Source of the DNA: Spirochaetales bacterium
GTDB lineage: Bacteria; Spirochaetota; Spirochaetia; CADAEX01
Length of the DNA: 64,000 nt
Assembly: GCA_024233785.1 (NCBI GenBank)
Contig: JACKPD010000010.1
Span: 15,393-79,392, forward strand
Reading direction: 5' to 3'
Both the position numbers and the translations under genes were made by a program. The notes below the pieces were generated by a model. The model had not been told where the DNA came from and ran no database searches. It worked only from the letters and a program-made list of their open reading frames with translations. How positions within the stretch are numbered: the first letter of the stretch is position 1; each line of letters begins with the position of its first letter. Below are positions 16,496 through 26,058 of this stretch, piece by piece.

Positions 16496-19480
16496 ATGAA
16501 AAATAATTTTACTCTTGTTAATCAATTCAAGGAAGTCCCGTTTGAGAAAATGATGGGAAACCGTATAAGCGAAATTCTACTTATATGCAGCCAGTATGAT
16601 AAGTTCATGCTTGATGAAGACGGCAGAATTGACGATCAGCTGTTTCAGGAATATGTTTCCCTTAATTTAAGGTATCCGCCCCGCTTTACGCAGGTTTCAA
16701 CCGAGGAAAGGGCATTCGAAGAGCTGAATTCAAAAAATTACGATCTTGTAATTACAATGCTCAATTTTAAGGGAACCCGCGTATTTAATCTCGCGGATAA
16801 GATCAAGGATCTATTTCCTGATATCCCGGTTGTTGTATTAAGCCCGTTTTCGAAAAACATATTTATTCAGATAGAATCCCTTGAAACCATAAAGGCAGAC
16901 TATGTCTTCTCATGGCTCGGGAACGCGAGACTCCTTCTTGCTATAGTTAAATTGATTGAGGACAAGATGAATGCCGAACACGATGTCGAGACCGGCGGAG
17001 TGCAGGTAATTATTCTGGTGGAGGATTCAATAAGATATTATTCAAGCTACCTTCCCAATATATACAGGCTCCTTTTCAAACAGGCAAGGAGAATAATGGA
17101 AGAGGGGCTTAACGAATATGAACAGAATATGAGGATGAGGGGCCGGCCGAAAATACTTCTCGCGACAACCCTTGATGAGGCCACAGAGCTTTATGAAAAA
17201 TACAAAAACAACGTACTTGGGATTATTTCTGATATAGGTTACAAGAGCACCCGCAAGAGGGGAGAAGAAGAAGACTCCCTGGCAGGATTAAAGCTCTGTA
17301 AAATCATAAGGGAAGACAATAAGGAGGTGCCAATCCTTCTCCAGTCCGCCCAGCTTGATCTTAAATCAGAAGCGGAAAAGTACAATGCTTCGTTCATCTA
17401 TAAACATTCAGAAACACTTCTCAAGGAATTAAGGGACTACATAAGGGAAAGCTACGGGTTCGGCGATTTTATCTTCAAGGGGACCGACGGAGTACCTTTT
17501 GAAAAAGCGGGAAACCTGAAAGAATTACAGGAAAAACTGGCAGTCGTTCCAAGCGATGTTGTATCACATCATATAAAGCAGAACCATTTTTCAAAATGGC
17601 TCAGGGCAAGGGCGCTTTTCTGCCTTGCTGATATTTTCAAGCCTATCCAGATTGTTGATTTCAACAATTCCCTCCCCGCCACGAAAAAACACCTTATAGA
17701 AATTATAAGACTTTACAGGGAGTACACAGGAAAGGGGTCGATTGCAAGTTTTGACAATAAAAGATTTGACGAATTCACCTATTTCTCAAGGATAGGAGAC
17801 GGATCGCTCGGAGGCAAGGGGAGAGGACTCGCGTTTATTGACTCCATCATAAAAAAGCAGGGCCTTACTTTCAAATTCAAGGAGATACATATAAGAATCC
17901 CGAGAACTATTGTTATTTCTACCTCGGTTTTTGAAGATTTCATGGAACTCAACAACCTCTATGACACAGCGTTTTCCGGGACTGACGACTCCTCCATCCT
18001 GCACAGCTTCCTCCACGCCGACCTGCCTGTGTATGCAAGAGAAAATATCAAAGCATTGCTTGAGATAATCACTGTGCCCCTTGCCGTGCGCTCATCAAGC
18101 CTTCTCGAAGATTCTCTTTACCAGCCTTTCGCCGGAGTCTATGCGACATATATGCTGCCCAATAAAAACAAGGACCTTACAATACGGTGTCTTCAGCTTG
18201 AGCAGGCTGTAAAGAGCGTATATGCGTCAACCTATTTTAAAAAAAGCAAGCTCTATATTTCTGCCACAAAAAATGTAATTGATGAAGAAAAAATGGCTGT
18301 TATTATTCAGGAGCTTGCCGGGAGAGAGCACAACAGTAATTTTTACCCCGATTTTTCAGGTGTAGCCCGCTCCTATAACTATTATCCGATCGCCAATGAA
18401 AAAACAGAGGAAGGAATTGCAGAAATTGCGCTCGGCCTCGGGAAAACAGTAGTTGACGGGGGGTCGGGATTAAGATTCAGCCCCTCCCATCCGAAAAAAA
18501 TCCTGCAGTTCTCCTCTGTTGAATCTACAATGTCCTCTACCCAGAAAGTATTCTATGCACTGGACCTGGATCCATACAGTTTCACCCCTACAATCAGGCA
18601 GGAAGAAAACATGCCGCTGCTTGATATAAGCGAAGCAGAGGGTATTCCGGGATTCAAATATATGGCCTCAACCTATGACATGCAGAACAATACCATAAAA
18701 GACACAATTAAAGCTGACGGGCAGAGGCTTATAACTTTCGCAGGAATACTTAAATATGACATGTTTCCCCTTGCGGAAATACTTAAAAAACTGCTCAAAC
18801 TGGGCCATGATTCAATGAAATGCCCGATCGAAATTGAATTTGCTGTAAATTTGAGCTCAGAACCTGAAGAACCCCATGTTTTCAGCTTTCTGCAGATAAG
18901 GCCTATTGTTGAGGGTGAAGAGGAAATCGATCTTAGAATCAGTAATTACAGTAATGAGCAGCTTATTGTGCATTCAATGAAAGCTCTCGGTAACGGAAAA
19001 TTTGACAGCATATTTGACTTTATATATATAAAACCAGAGAGTTTTGACCCGGCCCATACTGTTGCCATAGCTGAAGAACTCGACAGGATAAACAGTGATT
19101 TTGTAAAAAAAGAGCTTAACTATATACTTATGGTCCCGGGCAGGCTTGGATCAAGCGACCCGTGGCTGGGGATTCCCGTAAACTGGGCGCAGATAAGCAA
19201 CGCAAAACTGATTATTGAATCAGGGCTAAAAAATTTTCAGGTTGAGCCGAGCCAGGGTACCCATTTTTTTCAGAATATAACTTCCCTCGGCATAGCTTAT
19301 TTTACAATAAATACAGTATATAATGACGGATACGCAGATTTCAGGTATCTTGAGACCCTGCCCGCGGTTTTTGAAGACAATTTTATAAGGCATATTGTTT
19401 TTAGGGACCCTGTTACAGTAATTGTTGACGGAAAAAAACGGGAAGGGATAATCCTGAAACCCGGCAGCAATAAAAATTGA
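16496..19480 (+). CDS. response-receiver / PPDK_N ATP-grasp fusion protein
   Basis: 994 aa. Residues about 20-155 look like a degenerate receiver: the usual phospho-acceptor Asp is Met88 (DLVITM). Residues about 170-320 look like a complete receiver, with acidic pair E176-D177, acceptor D246 (GIISD), Ser in LLQSA and Lys303, plus a helical insert. From about 434 to 825 there is a pyruvate phosphate dikinase N-terminal (ATP-grasp) domain, with GGKGRGL, LAVRSSSLLED, and the closing LQIRPIVEG. The phosphohistidine and PEP/pyruvate domains of PpsA and PPDK are absent; instead there is a C-terminal region of about 170 residues. It is thus unlikely to make PEP. It may be a regulatory ATP-grasp phosphotransferase. 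The shorter start is chosen on promoter position. Confidence 0.8.
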   Translation: MKNNFTLVNQFKEVPFEKMMGNRISEILLICSQYDKFMLDEDGRIDDQLFQEYVSLNLRYPPRFTQVSTEERAFEELNSKNYDLVITMLNFKGTRVFNLADKIKDLFPDIPVVVLSPFSKNIFIQIESLETIKADYVFSWLGNARLLLAIVKLIEDKMNAEHDVETGGVQVIILVEDSIRYYSSYLPNIYRLLFKQARRIMEEGLNEYEQNMRMRGRPKILLATTLDEATELYEKYKNNVLGIISDIGYKSTRKRGEEEDSLAGLKLCKIIREDNKEVPILLQSAQLDLKSEAEKYNASFIYKHSETLLKELRDYIRESYGFGDFIFKGTDGVPFEKAGNLKELQEKLAVVPSDVVSHHIKQNHFSKWLRARALFCLADIFKPIQIVDFNNSLPATKKHLIEIIRLYREYTGKGSIASFDNKRFDEFTYFSRIGDGSLGGKGRGLAFIDSIIKKQGLTFKFKEIHIRIPRTIVISTSVFEDFMELNNLYDTAFSGTDDSSILHSFLHADLPVYARENIKALLEIITVPLAVRSSSLLEDSLYQPFAGVYATYMLPNKNKDLTIRCLQLEQAVKSVYASTYFKKSKLYISATKNVIDEEKMAVIIQELAGREHNSNFYPDFSGVARSYNYYPIANEKTEEGIAEIALGLGKTVVDGGSGLRFSPSHPKKILQFSSVESTMSSTQKVFYALDLDPYSFTPTIRQEENMPLLDISEAEGIPGFKYMASTYDMQNNTIKDTIKADGQRLITFAGILKYDMFPLAEILKKLLKLGHDSMKCPIEIEFAVNLSSEPEEPHVFSFLQIRPIVEGEEEIDLRISNYSNEQLIVHSMKALGNGKFDSIFDFIYIKPESFDPAHTVAIAEELDRINSDFVKKELNYILMVPGRLGSSDPWLGIPVNWAQISNAKLIIESGLKNFQVEPSQGTHFFQNITSLGIAYFTINTVYNDGYADFRYLETLPAVFEDNFIRHIVFRDPVTVIVDGKKREGIILKPGSNKN

Positions 19481-19505
19481 AACTGATACATAATCACCAT
19501 TGAGA

Positions 19506-19534
19506 TTGACTCAAATATTCCATATATGTATCAT
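19506..19534 (+). promoter_or_regulatory. promoter for leuS (leaderless)
   Basis: -35 TTGACT (19506-19511), 17-nt spacer, -10 TATCAT (19529-19534). The expected +1 is the A of the ATG at 19541. No ribosome-binding site is present. Confidence 0.65.
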
Positions 19535-19540
19535 CTTCGC

Positions 19541-21967
19541 ATGAGCAAATACCCTTTTAAACAAATTGAAAAAAAATGGCAGAAATACTGGGAAGACAAC
19601 AAAACTTTCCGCGTTACTGAGGATGAATCAATACCGGCAGAAAAAAGAAAATATGTGCTGGATATGTTCCCCTACCCGTCCGGGGCAGGGCTGCACGTAG
19701 GTCACCCGGAAGGGTATACCGCGACTGATATATACTGCAGATACCTGCGTATGAACGGATATGCGGTCCTCCATCCAATGGGTTTTGATTCCTTCGGACT
19801 GCCGGCGGAAAACTACGCAATCAAGACCGGTACCCATCCGAGGATTTCAACAGAAAAAAATATAAAGCTTTTCACAAAGCAGATTAAATCTTTCGGGTTC
19901 TGTTATGACTGGGACAGGGAAGTTTCAACACATACAGAGGAATATTATAAATGGACACAGTGGATATTCCTTAAGCTTTATGAACAGGGACTCGCGTACG
20001 AAGCGGAAATGCCAATCAACTTCTGCCCTTCCTGCAGGACAGGTATTGCCAACGAAGAGGTCAAGGAAGGCAAATGCGAAAGGTGCGGCACACAGGTATC
20101 ACGCAAAAGCGTAAGACAGTGGATGCTGCGGATTACAAAATACGCTGAGAGACTTCTTGCAGACCTTGATACGCTTGACTGGAGTGAAGCGATTAAAGCT
20201 ATGCAGAGGAACTGGATAGGCAGAAGCGAAGGCGCCAATGTTATTTTTCAGCTTGAAAACTCTTCCGATACCATAGAAGTATATACAACAAGGCCGGACA
20301 CTCTTTTCGGCGCCACATATATGGTGCTTTCCCCTGAGCACCCCCTTGTCAAAAAAATAACAACAGACGGACAGAGGAAAGAGGTTGAGGAATATGTCAG
20401 ACAGGCAAGCTTTAAAAGCGATCTTGAGCGGACAGACCTCGCGAAGGATAAAACCGGGGCTTTTACGGGAAGCTATGCCGTAAATCCTGTTAATAACGAA
20501 AAAATACCGGTATGGATATCCGATTATGTACTTTTGACCTACGGCACAGGGGCCATCATGGCCGTTCCCGCGCATGATGAAAGAGACTTTGAATTCGCGG
20601 TTAAATTCAACCTCCCCATAAAACAGGTAGTATCAAAAGACGGCTCCCTTTATGATCTCAAAGAAGCATATATTGACAAGGAAGACGGGGTATCTGTCAA
20701 TTCAGGAAGATTTTCGGGAATGAAAACACCTGACGCGATCAGGGAAATAATAAAATGGCTTAATGAAATGGGTAAAGGGGAAAAGACAGTAAACTATAAG
20801 CTAAGGGACTGGATTTTCTCACGCCAGAGGTTCTGGGGAGAGCCCATACCTGTTATTCACTGTCCCAAATGCGGAATAGTGCCCCTGCCCGAGGATCAGC
20901 TCCCTCTTACTTTGCCAGAAGTTGAGACATATGCAACGACAGGAACAGGGGAATCCCCTCTTGCCGCAATAACTGACTGGGTAAACACCAGCTGTCATAT
21001 ATGCGGCGGGCCGGCAAAAAGGGAGACTAACACAATGCCCCAGTGGGCAGGGTCCTGCTGGTATTACCTCAGGTTCATAGATCCTCACAATGATAAAGAG
21101 TTTGTAGCACCTGAAAAGGAAAAATACTGGGCGCCTGTTGATCTTTACGTGGGAGGGGCCGAGCATGCGGTTCTTCACCTTCTTTACGCGAGGTTCTGGC
21201 ACAAGGTGCTTTATGATATCGGCGCGGTAAGCACAATTGAACCGTTTCAGAGGCTTGTAAACCAGGGGATGATTCTCGGCGAAGGGGGAGTTAAAATGTC
21301 AAAATCCCTCGGCAATGTAATAAACCCTGATGATGTAATTAAAAGCTACGGCGCGGATTCCATGAGACTCTATGAAATGTTCATGGGCCCGCTGAGCGTA
21401 TCAAAGCCGTGGTCAACAACAGGTATTTCAGGCGTTTACAGGTTCCTCGACAGGATATGGAGATTATCTGAAGAGAAAGAGTTAACAGAAACACCTGCGC
21501 CGGAAGAACTTGACCGCCTTCTTCACAAGACAATAAAAAAAGTAACAAGTGATACAGCCAACCTGGAATTCAACACAGCGATTGCGCAGATGATGATCTT
21601 TATGAATGACATTATAAAGGCGGATAAGGTAAACAGGACAATGTGGATGACTTTCATTAAACTGCTCTCCCCTTACGCTCCGCATATAGCTGAAGAATTA
21701 TGGGAAAAAGCAGGAGGAGAACCCTCCCTTGCAAACCAGATGTGGCCGGAGTGGGAAGAGGCAAAAACAATTGAAGATGAAGTTACAGTTGTACTTCAGA
21801 TAAGCAGCAAAAACAGAAGCACAATAATTGTTCCCAAAGGGTGTCCACGTGAAAAACTTGAGAAACTTGCCAGGGAAAATGAAAGGATAGCGGAACTGCT
21901 GGAAGGGAAAACAGTTATTAAATCCATCGTAGTTCCTGATAAGCTTGTTAACTTTGTAGTAAAATAA
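19541..21967 (+). CDS. leuS: leucyl-tRNA synthetase
   Basis: Charges tRNA-Leu. The 808-aa class I synthetase has the HIGH signature as HVGHPEG near residue 48, KMSKS as VKMSKSLGN near residue 590, a CP1 editing domain with TTRPDTLFGATY and VPAHDERDFEF, and zinc-binding cysteine pairs in both the CP-core and a second insertion (CPKCG...CHICGG). The start at 19541 is preferred over ATG at 19526, because the -10 box of a good promoter overlaps the intervening codons. The pepP-like gene begins 1 nt after the stop. Confidence 0.97.
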   Translation: MSKYPFKQIEKKWQKYWEDNKTFRVTEDESIPAEKRKYVLDMFPYPSGAGLHVGHPEGYTATDIYCRYLRMNGYAVLHPMGFDSFGLPAENYAIKTGTHPRISTEKNIKLFTKQIKSFGFCYDWDREVSTHTEEYYKWTQWIFLKLYEQGLAYEAEMPINFCPSCRTGIANEEVKEGKCERCGTQVSRKSVRQWMLRITKYAERLLADLDTLDWSEAIKAMQRNWIGRSEGANVIFQLENSSDTIEVYTTRPDTLFGATYMVLSPEHPLVKKITTDGQRKEVEEYVRQASFKSDLERTDLAKDKTGAFTGSYAVNPVNNEKIPVWISDYVLLTYGTGAIMAVPAHDERDFEFAVKFNLPIKQVVSKDGSLYDLKEAYIDKEDGVSVNSGRFSGMKTPDAIREIIKWLNEMGKGEKTVNYKLRDWIFSRQRFWGEPIPVIHCPKCGIVPLPEDQLPLTLPEVETYATTGTGESPLAAITDWVNTSCHICGGPAKRETNTMPQWAGSCWYYLRFIDPHNDKEFVAPEKEKYWAPVDLYVGGAEHAVLHLLYARFWHKVLYDIGAVSTIEPFQRLVNQGMILGEGGVKMSKSLGNVINPDDVIKSYGADSMRLYEMFMGPLSVSKPWSTTGISGVYRFLDRIWRLSEEKELTETPAPEELDRLLHKTIKKVTSDTANLEFNTAIAQMMIFMNDIIKADKVNRTMWMTFIKLLSPYAPHIAEELWEKAGGEPSLANQMWPEWEEAKTIEDEVTVVLQISSKNRSTIIVPKGCPREKLEKLARENERIAELLEGKTVIKSIVVPDKLVNFVVK

Positions 21968-21968
21968 T

Positions 21969-23153
21969 ATGGATATAACCAGCGAAACCTTTTTAAGCCG
22001 GCAGAAAAGAACTTCGGATTATCTTCTTGAAGAAGGTATTTCTGCCGCAGTATTAAAGGATTTTGAAGGAAGCAGGAATTCATCAATAAGATATCTGACA
22101 GGGCATCCCCAGGATGCCCTTCTTTTTATTTTTTCTGACGGCAGAACAATACTGGTGCCATGGGACATGCTTCTCGCGGAAAAAAACGCTTATTGCGGCC
22201 AGATTATCCCTTATACAGACTATAACCGTAATTTCATAAAAGCCGCAGCCGCAGTTGCTTCAGAAAAACTCTCAGGCAGGCTTCTGCCGCAGGAAAAAAG
22301 GAAAGTCAATGAAGACAGTCGGCTCAAACTGGAGTTTTCCTCCTCTTCCGCCTGGCTTGAAATTCTCTCGCTTAAAAACGAAATCTCCGGTTTTGATATA
22401 ATATGCAGGGAAAAAGGTATCGACGGCTTTCTTGATTCCTGCAGGATGATCAAGGACAGTGTTGAAATCCAGATATACAGAGAAGCTTCAGCGGTAACAG
22501 ATAAAATTATTGATAAGCTTGAACAGTATATCAGGAAGAACATCTCAGCCGCCGGAAAAATAATCAGAGAAACAGATATTGCCTTTTACATTGAAAAACT
22601 TGCAAGAGAAGAGGGCTGCGAAGGAACAGGGTTTGAGACTCTTGCAGCCTCATCTGAAAGAAGCTGGGCAATCCACCCCTGGCCCGCCTTTTCATCCGGG
22701 GCCGTTCACGCAGAAGGCCTTACAATTATAGATTTCGGAATCAGGCATAAAGGCTATACAACAGATGTAACAATGACTATAGCCGGAAAAAACCTTACAG
22801 AAAAACAGAAAGAAATGATAAGTCTTGTTGAAAAAGCCTCATTTACTGCTGAAAAATCACTTAAGCCGGGAATAAGCGCTTCCTCCCCTGCCGAGGATAT
22901 TAACTTACTTTTTAAAAATGCAGGCTATACAATGCCCCATTCCCTCGGCCACGGCATAGGCCTTGATGTCCATGAGGCTCCACTGCTTAAAGCCCCGTCT
23001 GGCAGCCCTGAGACTCTTAAGGAGGGAATGGTCATTACTCTGGAACCAGGCCTTTATGACATGGACGAGGGCGGAGTACGGCTTGAAAATGATTTTCTGA
23101 TAACTAAAGAGGGATGTGAAAAGCTTACCAGCTCCCGGATTGTATTTCTGTAG
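21969..23153 (+). CDS. M24-family metallopeptidase (Xaa-Pro aminopeptidase type)
   Basis: 394 aa. The C-terminal pita-bread domain shows the five metal ligands of the M24 family: Asp in IDFGIRHKGYTTD (two Asp), His in SLGHGIGLDVHE, Glu in LEPGLY and Glu in GGVRLEND. The N-terminal creatinase-like domain (about 1-150) indicates Xaa-Pro aminopeptidase or dipeptidase. No signal peptide, so cytosolic. It begins 1 nt after the leuS stop and is probably co-transcribed. Its 3' end overlaps the convergent lipoprotein gene by 29 bp. Confidence 0.9.
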   Translation: MDITSETFLSRQKRTSDYLLEEGISAAVLKDFEGSRNSSIRYLTGHPQDALLFIFSDGRTILVPWDMLLAEKNAYCGQIIPYTDYNRNFIKAAAAVASEKLSGRLLPQEKRKVNEDSRLKLEFSSSSAWLEILSLKNEISGFDIICREKGIDGFLDSCRMIKDSVEIQIYREASAVTDKIIDKLEQYIRKNISAAGKIIRETDIAFYIEKLAREEGCEGTGFETLAASSERSWAIHPWPAFSSGAVHAEGLTIIDFGIRHKGYTTDVTMTIAGKNLTEKQKEMISLVEKASFTAEKSLKPGISASSPAEDINLLFKNAGYTMPHSLGHGIGLDVHEAPLLKAPSGSPETLKEGMVITLEPGLYDMDEGGVRLENDFLITKEGCEKLTSSRIVFL

Positions 23154-23943
23154 TCCCTGAAAACCAGGCCTGCCAGCCTCCCCTGTCCATGAAAATTTCA
23201 ATATACCTGTTGTTTTCACAATCCTTATCTTCAGCGGCGCACATTGCTGGAAAAAGTAAAATATTTCTTTCAGGCAGGGAAGATACAGAAACAATCCTGT
23301 CCGCCCGGGTAAATATCCGCCGTTCAAGCATGTTGGAAAGTACCCACAGGTTTTCTGAATGTTCATAGGGAAGTGACAGGCAGATATCATGTGTTTCAAG
23401 TTTTTTTACAAAATTTGAATTAAAGATACCAAAGGATAATGCATATACAATCTCCTCTTCAGAGAGCGTCCAGGGATTACCGCAGGATATCTCTATCAGA
23501 TTTTTTTCAAACCTCCCGATGTTGAAGTTTTCAAGACTGACCCCTGCAGTTATAAGATTGCTGATTATTTCAGCTGCAAATCCGTCTTCCCATCCCAGAT
23601 AAAGTTTTCCGTCCTTCTTATAGTCCTCAGGGTAAACCCCGCCGGCAGGGTAGAGAGCTGTGCCTGATGCGGTACAGGCCGGAGCTGAAACAGGAAGAAC
23701 CGGTAAATCTGAAGAAATAACGGCAGTATCTCCGGGACTGTAAAAAACTGCTTCCTTATCAGATGGCAAGCCGGGATAATCAAGCCTGAAACAGATATCA
23801 TGCCCGCTTCCGCATAAGTGGGCCGGGATATCAGGTAAAACTATCTCAATTTCATATTTATAAGAATCATAACATCCTGAGGCAAATAACATCAGAATCA
23901 TGCAAACAACAGCCATACCATGATGTACATGCCATCCGGCCAC
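23125..23943 (-). CDS. putative lipoprotein, unknown function
   Basis: 272 aa. The N-terminus (VVCMILMLFASGC) is a lipoprotein signal with lipobox FASGC. The rest contains several Cys residues and no family signature that I recognise. The GTG at 23943 is listed, but ATG at 23916 gives a more usual signal-peptide length and is equally plausible. It lies downstream of the DUF4416 gene on the same strand and may be an envelope protein limited to spirochaetes. Confidence 0.65.
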   Translation of the reverse strand: MAGWHVHHGMAVVCMILMLFASGCYDSYKYEIEIVLPDIPAHLCGSGHDICFRLDYPGLPSDKEAVFYSPGDTAVISSDLPVLPVSAPACTASGTALYPAGGVYPEDYKKDGKLYLGWEDGFAAEIISNLITAGVSLENFNIGRFEKNLIEISCGNPWTLSEEEIVYALSFGIFNSNFVKKLETHDICLSLPYEHSENLWVLSNMLERRIFTRADRIVSVSSLPERNILLFPAMCAAEDKDCENNRYIEIFMDRGGWQAWFSGTTEIQSGSW

Positions 23944-24010
23944 AATGATTCAAAACAGCTGTTTTTCATACCCCATACTGATTCTGCAGGCAATAATTCA
24001 GGATGCTTTT

Positions 24011-24592
24011 TCAGTGTATTGCTTTAAGACCGGATTTATATATTTCCCTGATTTTCATAAAGACTTTCTCATACTCTTCTGTCCTGTAATCAGCATAAGT
24101 CCATGGAAGGGCCTCGAACCTGCCTCCCCGGAAAATAAGAGTAACCTCTTCATAGATACCGTCTCTTACAGGGACCCTGTGAACATTGTCCTTGGTAGTG
24201 GCAAGTATAAGCCGGCTTGAACAAAGGAGCCCCGGATCAAAGTTGACCCTGCGGTGTTCCTCGCCATCATGTTTCTCATCAGATTTTACACGGACTGAGT
24301 AAAGTTTTTCCAGATAATTTGTATGTATTTTTATATCTGCGAGCTTTGACGGGTCCACAAGGTTTTTAAAAGAGACAAATACCCTGCGTATATTATCCCC
24401 CATTTCGCTGTCATAATAATCTGTATAATTAAAATCCATTAAAGGACTGATATAATCAATCTCCCCGATTTCATCGGAAAGTGTTTTGATTATTTCATCC
24501 TGACGGCTGCTCAAAGTAGTGAGAATCCCAATTATTAATTTATGTTTCTGAAAGCATTTTATTTCACCCAGTGAATTACAATCTCCTTGCAA
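24011..24592 (-). CDS. DUF4416 family protein
   Basis: 193 aa from TTG at 24592, of unknown function. Recognised by family hallmarks: PLMDFNYTDYYDSEMG in the N-terminal third, RRVNFDPGLL...LATTKDNVHRV and RGGRFEALPWTYADYR near the C-terminus. DUF4416 members usually start with Met-Gly directly before the KLIIGIL region. Here that position is Leu8 Gly9, a CTG at 24571, with AAGGAG 11 nt upstream, so translation may really begin there with a CTG codon. The downstream lipoprotein may be co-transcribed. Confidence 0.8.
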   Translation of the reverse strand: MQGDCNSLGEIKCFQKHKLIIGILTTLSSRQDEIIKTLSDEIGEIDYISPLMDFNYTDYYDSEMGDNIRRVFVSFKNLVDPSKLADIKIHTNYLEKLYSVRVKSDEKHDGEEHRRVNFDPGLLCSSRLILATTKDNVHRVPVRDGIYEEVTLIFRGGRFEALPWTYADYRTEEYEKVFMKIREIYKSGLKAIH

Positions 24593-24615
24593 ATCTATCC
24601 TAATTCAACCATAAT
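24587..24615 (+). promoter_or_regulatory. promoter for the 477-aa unknown gene (near-leaderless)
   Basis: -35 TTGCAA (24587-24592), 17-nt spacer, -10 CATAAT (24610-24615). Expected +1 near 24622, 3 nt before the ATG. No ribosome-binding site is present. Confidence 0.45.
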
Positions 24616-24624
24616 AATACTATT

Positions 24625-26058
24625 ATGAAGAAAATCAAGGTATTTCAGGAAGAACTGACGGCGGCCCTTGAGCAGCAGAAGGAATTCCTTGAAACTGAAA
24701 TATTGCCTAAATCCAGAGATTTATTTAAAACATATCATTCTGCCTTTAACGCGGTTTTTATGCTCCTGCTTAAAAAAGCCCTTATAAAGGATGATCCATA
24801 CAAGCATGAATATAAAATTTCAGAAATAACAGTTCCCCCCAATACGCAGATTATTGAAACAGAAAAAGCCTCTCAGCTGGGAATAAGACTCTCATTTTAC
24901 CTGACACAGCTTGACTATATAAACAGCTACTATTCATACACTACCCAGTTTATTACACTGAAAAGAATAAAGCTTATTACAGACCTTCTGAACTATATAG
25001 ACTGGGATATGATAGCAGAAACATCAGCAAGCCCTGCAACCCGTGTGCTTGCCGGTTTTTTAATAAAAATACGGCAGGGAACAGACCAGATAGCGGTCTC
25101 TGTCATCAACACATCCATAAACCAGCTAAGTTCCATAAGAAAAATCCTTATTGAAAATCTTCAGCTTGTTAAAAATTTTCACGATGAGACATATAAACTT
25201 ATGGTAAGGGAAAAAATACTGCTTCAGAGCAGCATACATAAATATGGTCTTGAAAATTCAGCTGAAAACACCCTTTCTGCGATAAAAAAGAAATTCACAG
25301 AGGTACTGCCTGGAGAAATATTCAGACAGGACCTTATAAATGAGCTGATAGCGGAAGAATTTTCCGCTGAAGCAGAGGAACTTAAGGATGATCTGCTGGC
25401 GGCCCTGACCCCGGAAGCTCCGGAGAAAAAAAAAGAAAACCCTGTAAAAATAAAAAAACCTCTTCTCAATATACTTGTGAACGCGGCCCTCACAATCTGC
25501 ACCTCCTATGCGCAGATCAGATCAGCGCTGGAAAAAATTGAAAACAATTTTCAAATACTTGAAGAGCCCAGAGGCTCCGCCTTTATAAAATGGCTTTACA
25601 AAGTGCTTAAGGCTGATAAAAAAAGAACAAGGATTTTTGAAATTGAATTTATTGATGATCTTGCGGGAATTAAAAAAACAGAGAAGATTGATCTTCCTGT
25701 CTTTATAAAAAAACATTTATCGCTTCTTGCAGGCTTAAGCAGCGCGAAATTGAAATCAGAATTCTCTGTTCTTGAATCCGCTGAAAAAAAAGAGGATTAC
25801 CTTCTTGTATTTATCGGGGAACAGAGTACAGCATTAAAATCATTTATCCTTCAGGGACAGGGGATTGACCGATATATAAAGAAAAGGGCAAAAGATGAAA
25901 ATATATCTTCCGCCCATCTCAAAGGAATACTGCTGGAAATAAACGCAATCAAAAACTGCATAATCAAGGCGCAGCAGCTCTCCCAGGAATATATCTCTGA
26001 TAAAGAAGAGTACAATCAGTTTAAATCACTTGGTATTGCTGATAAATCAGTGGATTAA
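24625..26058 (+). CDS. helical cytosolic protein, unknown function
   Basis: 477 aa, no signal peptide or membrane span. Nearly all helical in appearance, Lys/Glu-rich, with a charged linker around residues 255-275 (EAPEKKKENPVKIKKP). I recognise no family. It may be a spirochaete-specific structural or regulatory protein. Its 3' end overlaps the convergent lytic transglycosylase gene by 12 bp. The ATG lacks a ribosome-binding site but has a near-leaderless promoter. Confidence 0.7.
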   Translation: MKKIKVFQEELTAALEQQKEFLETEILPKSRDLFKTYHSAFNAVFMLLLKKALIKDDPYKHEYKISEITVPPNTQIIETEKASQLGIRLSFYLTQLDYINSYYSYTTQFITLKRIKLITDLLNYIDWDMIAETSASPATRVLAGFLIKIRQGTDQIAVSVINTSINQLSSIRKILIENLQLVKNFHDETYKLMVREKILLQSSIHKYGLENSAENTLSAIKKKFTEVLPGEIFRQDLINELIAEEFSAEAEELKDDLLAALTPEAPEKKKENPVKIKKPLLNILVNAALTICTSYAQIRSALEKIENNFQILEEPRGSAFIKWLYKVLKADKKRTRIFEIEFIDDLAGIKKTEKIDLPVFIKKHLSLLAGLSSAKLKSEFSVLESAEKKEDYLLVFIGEQSTALKSFILQGQGIDRYIKKRAKDENISSAHLKGILLEINAIKNCIIKAQQLSQEYISDKEEYNQFKSLGIADKSVD

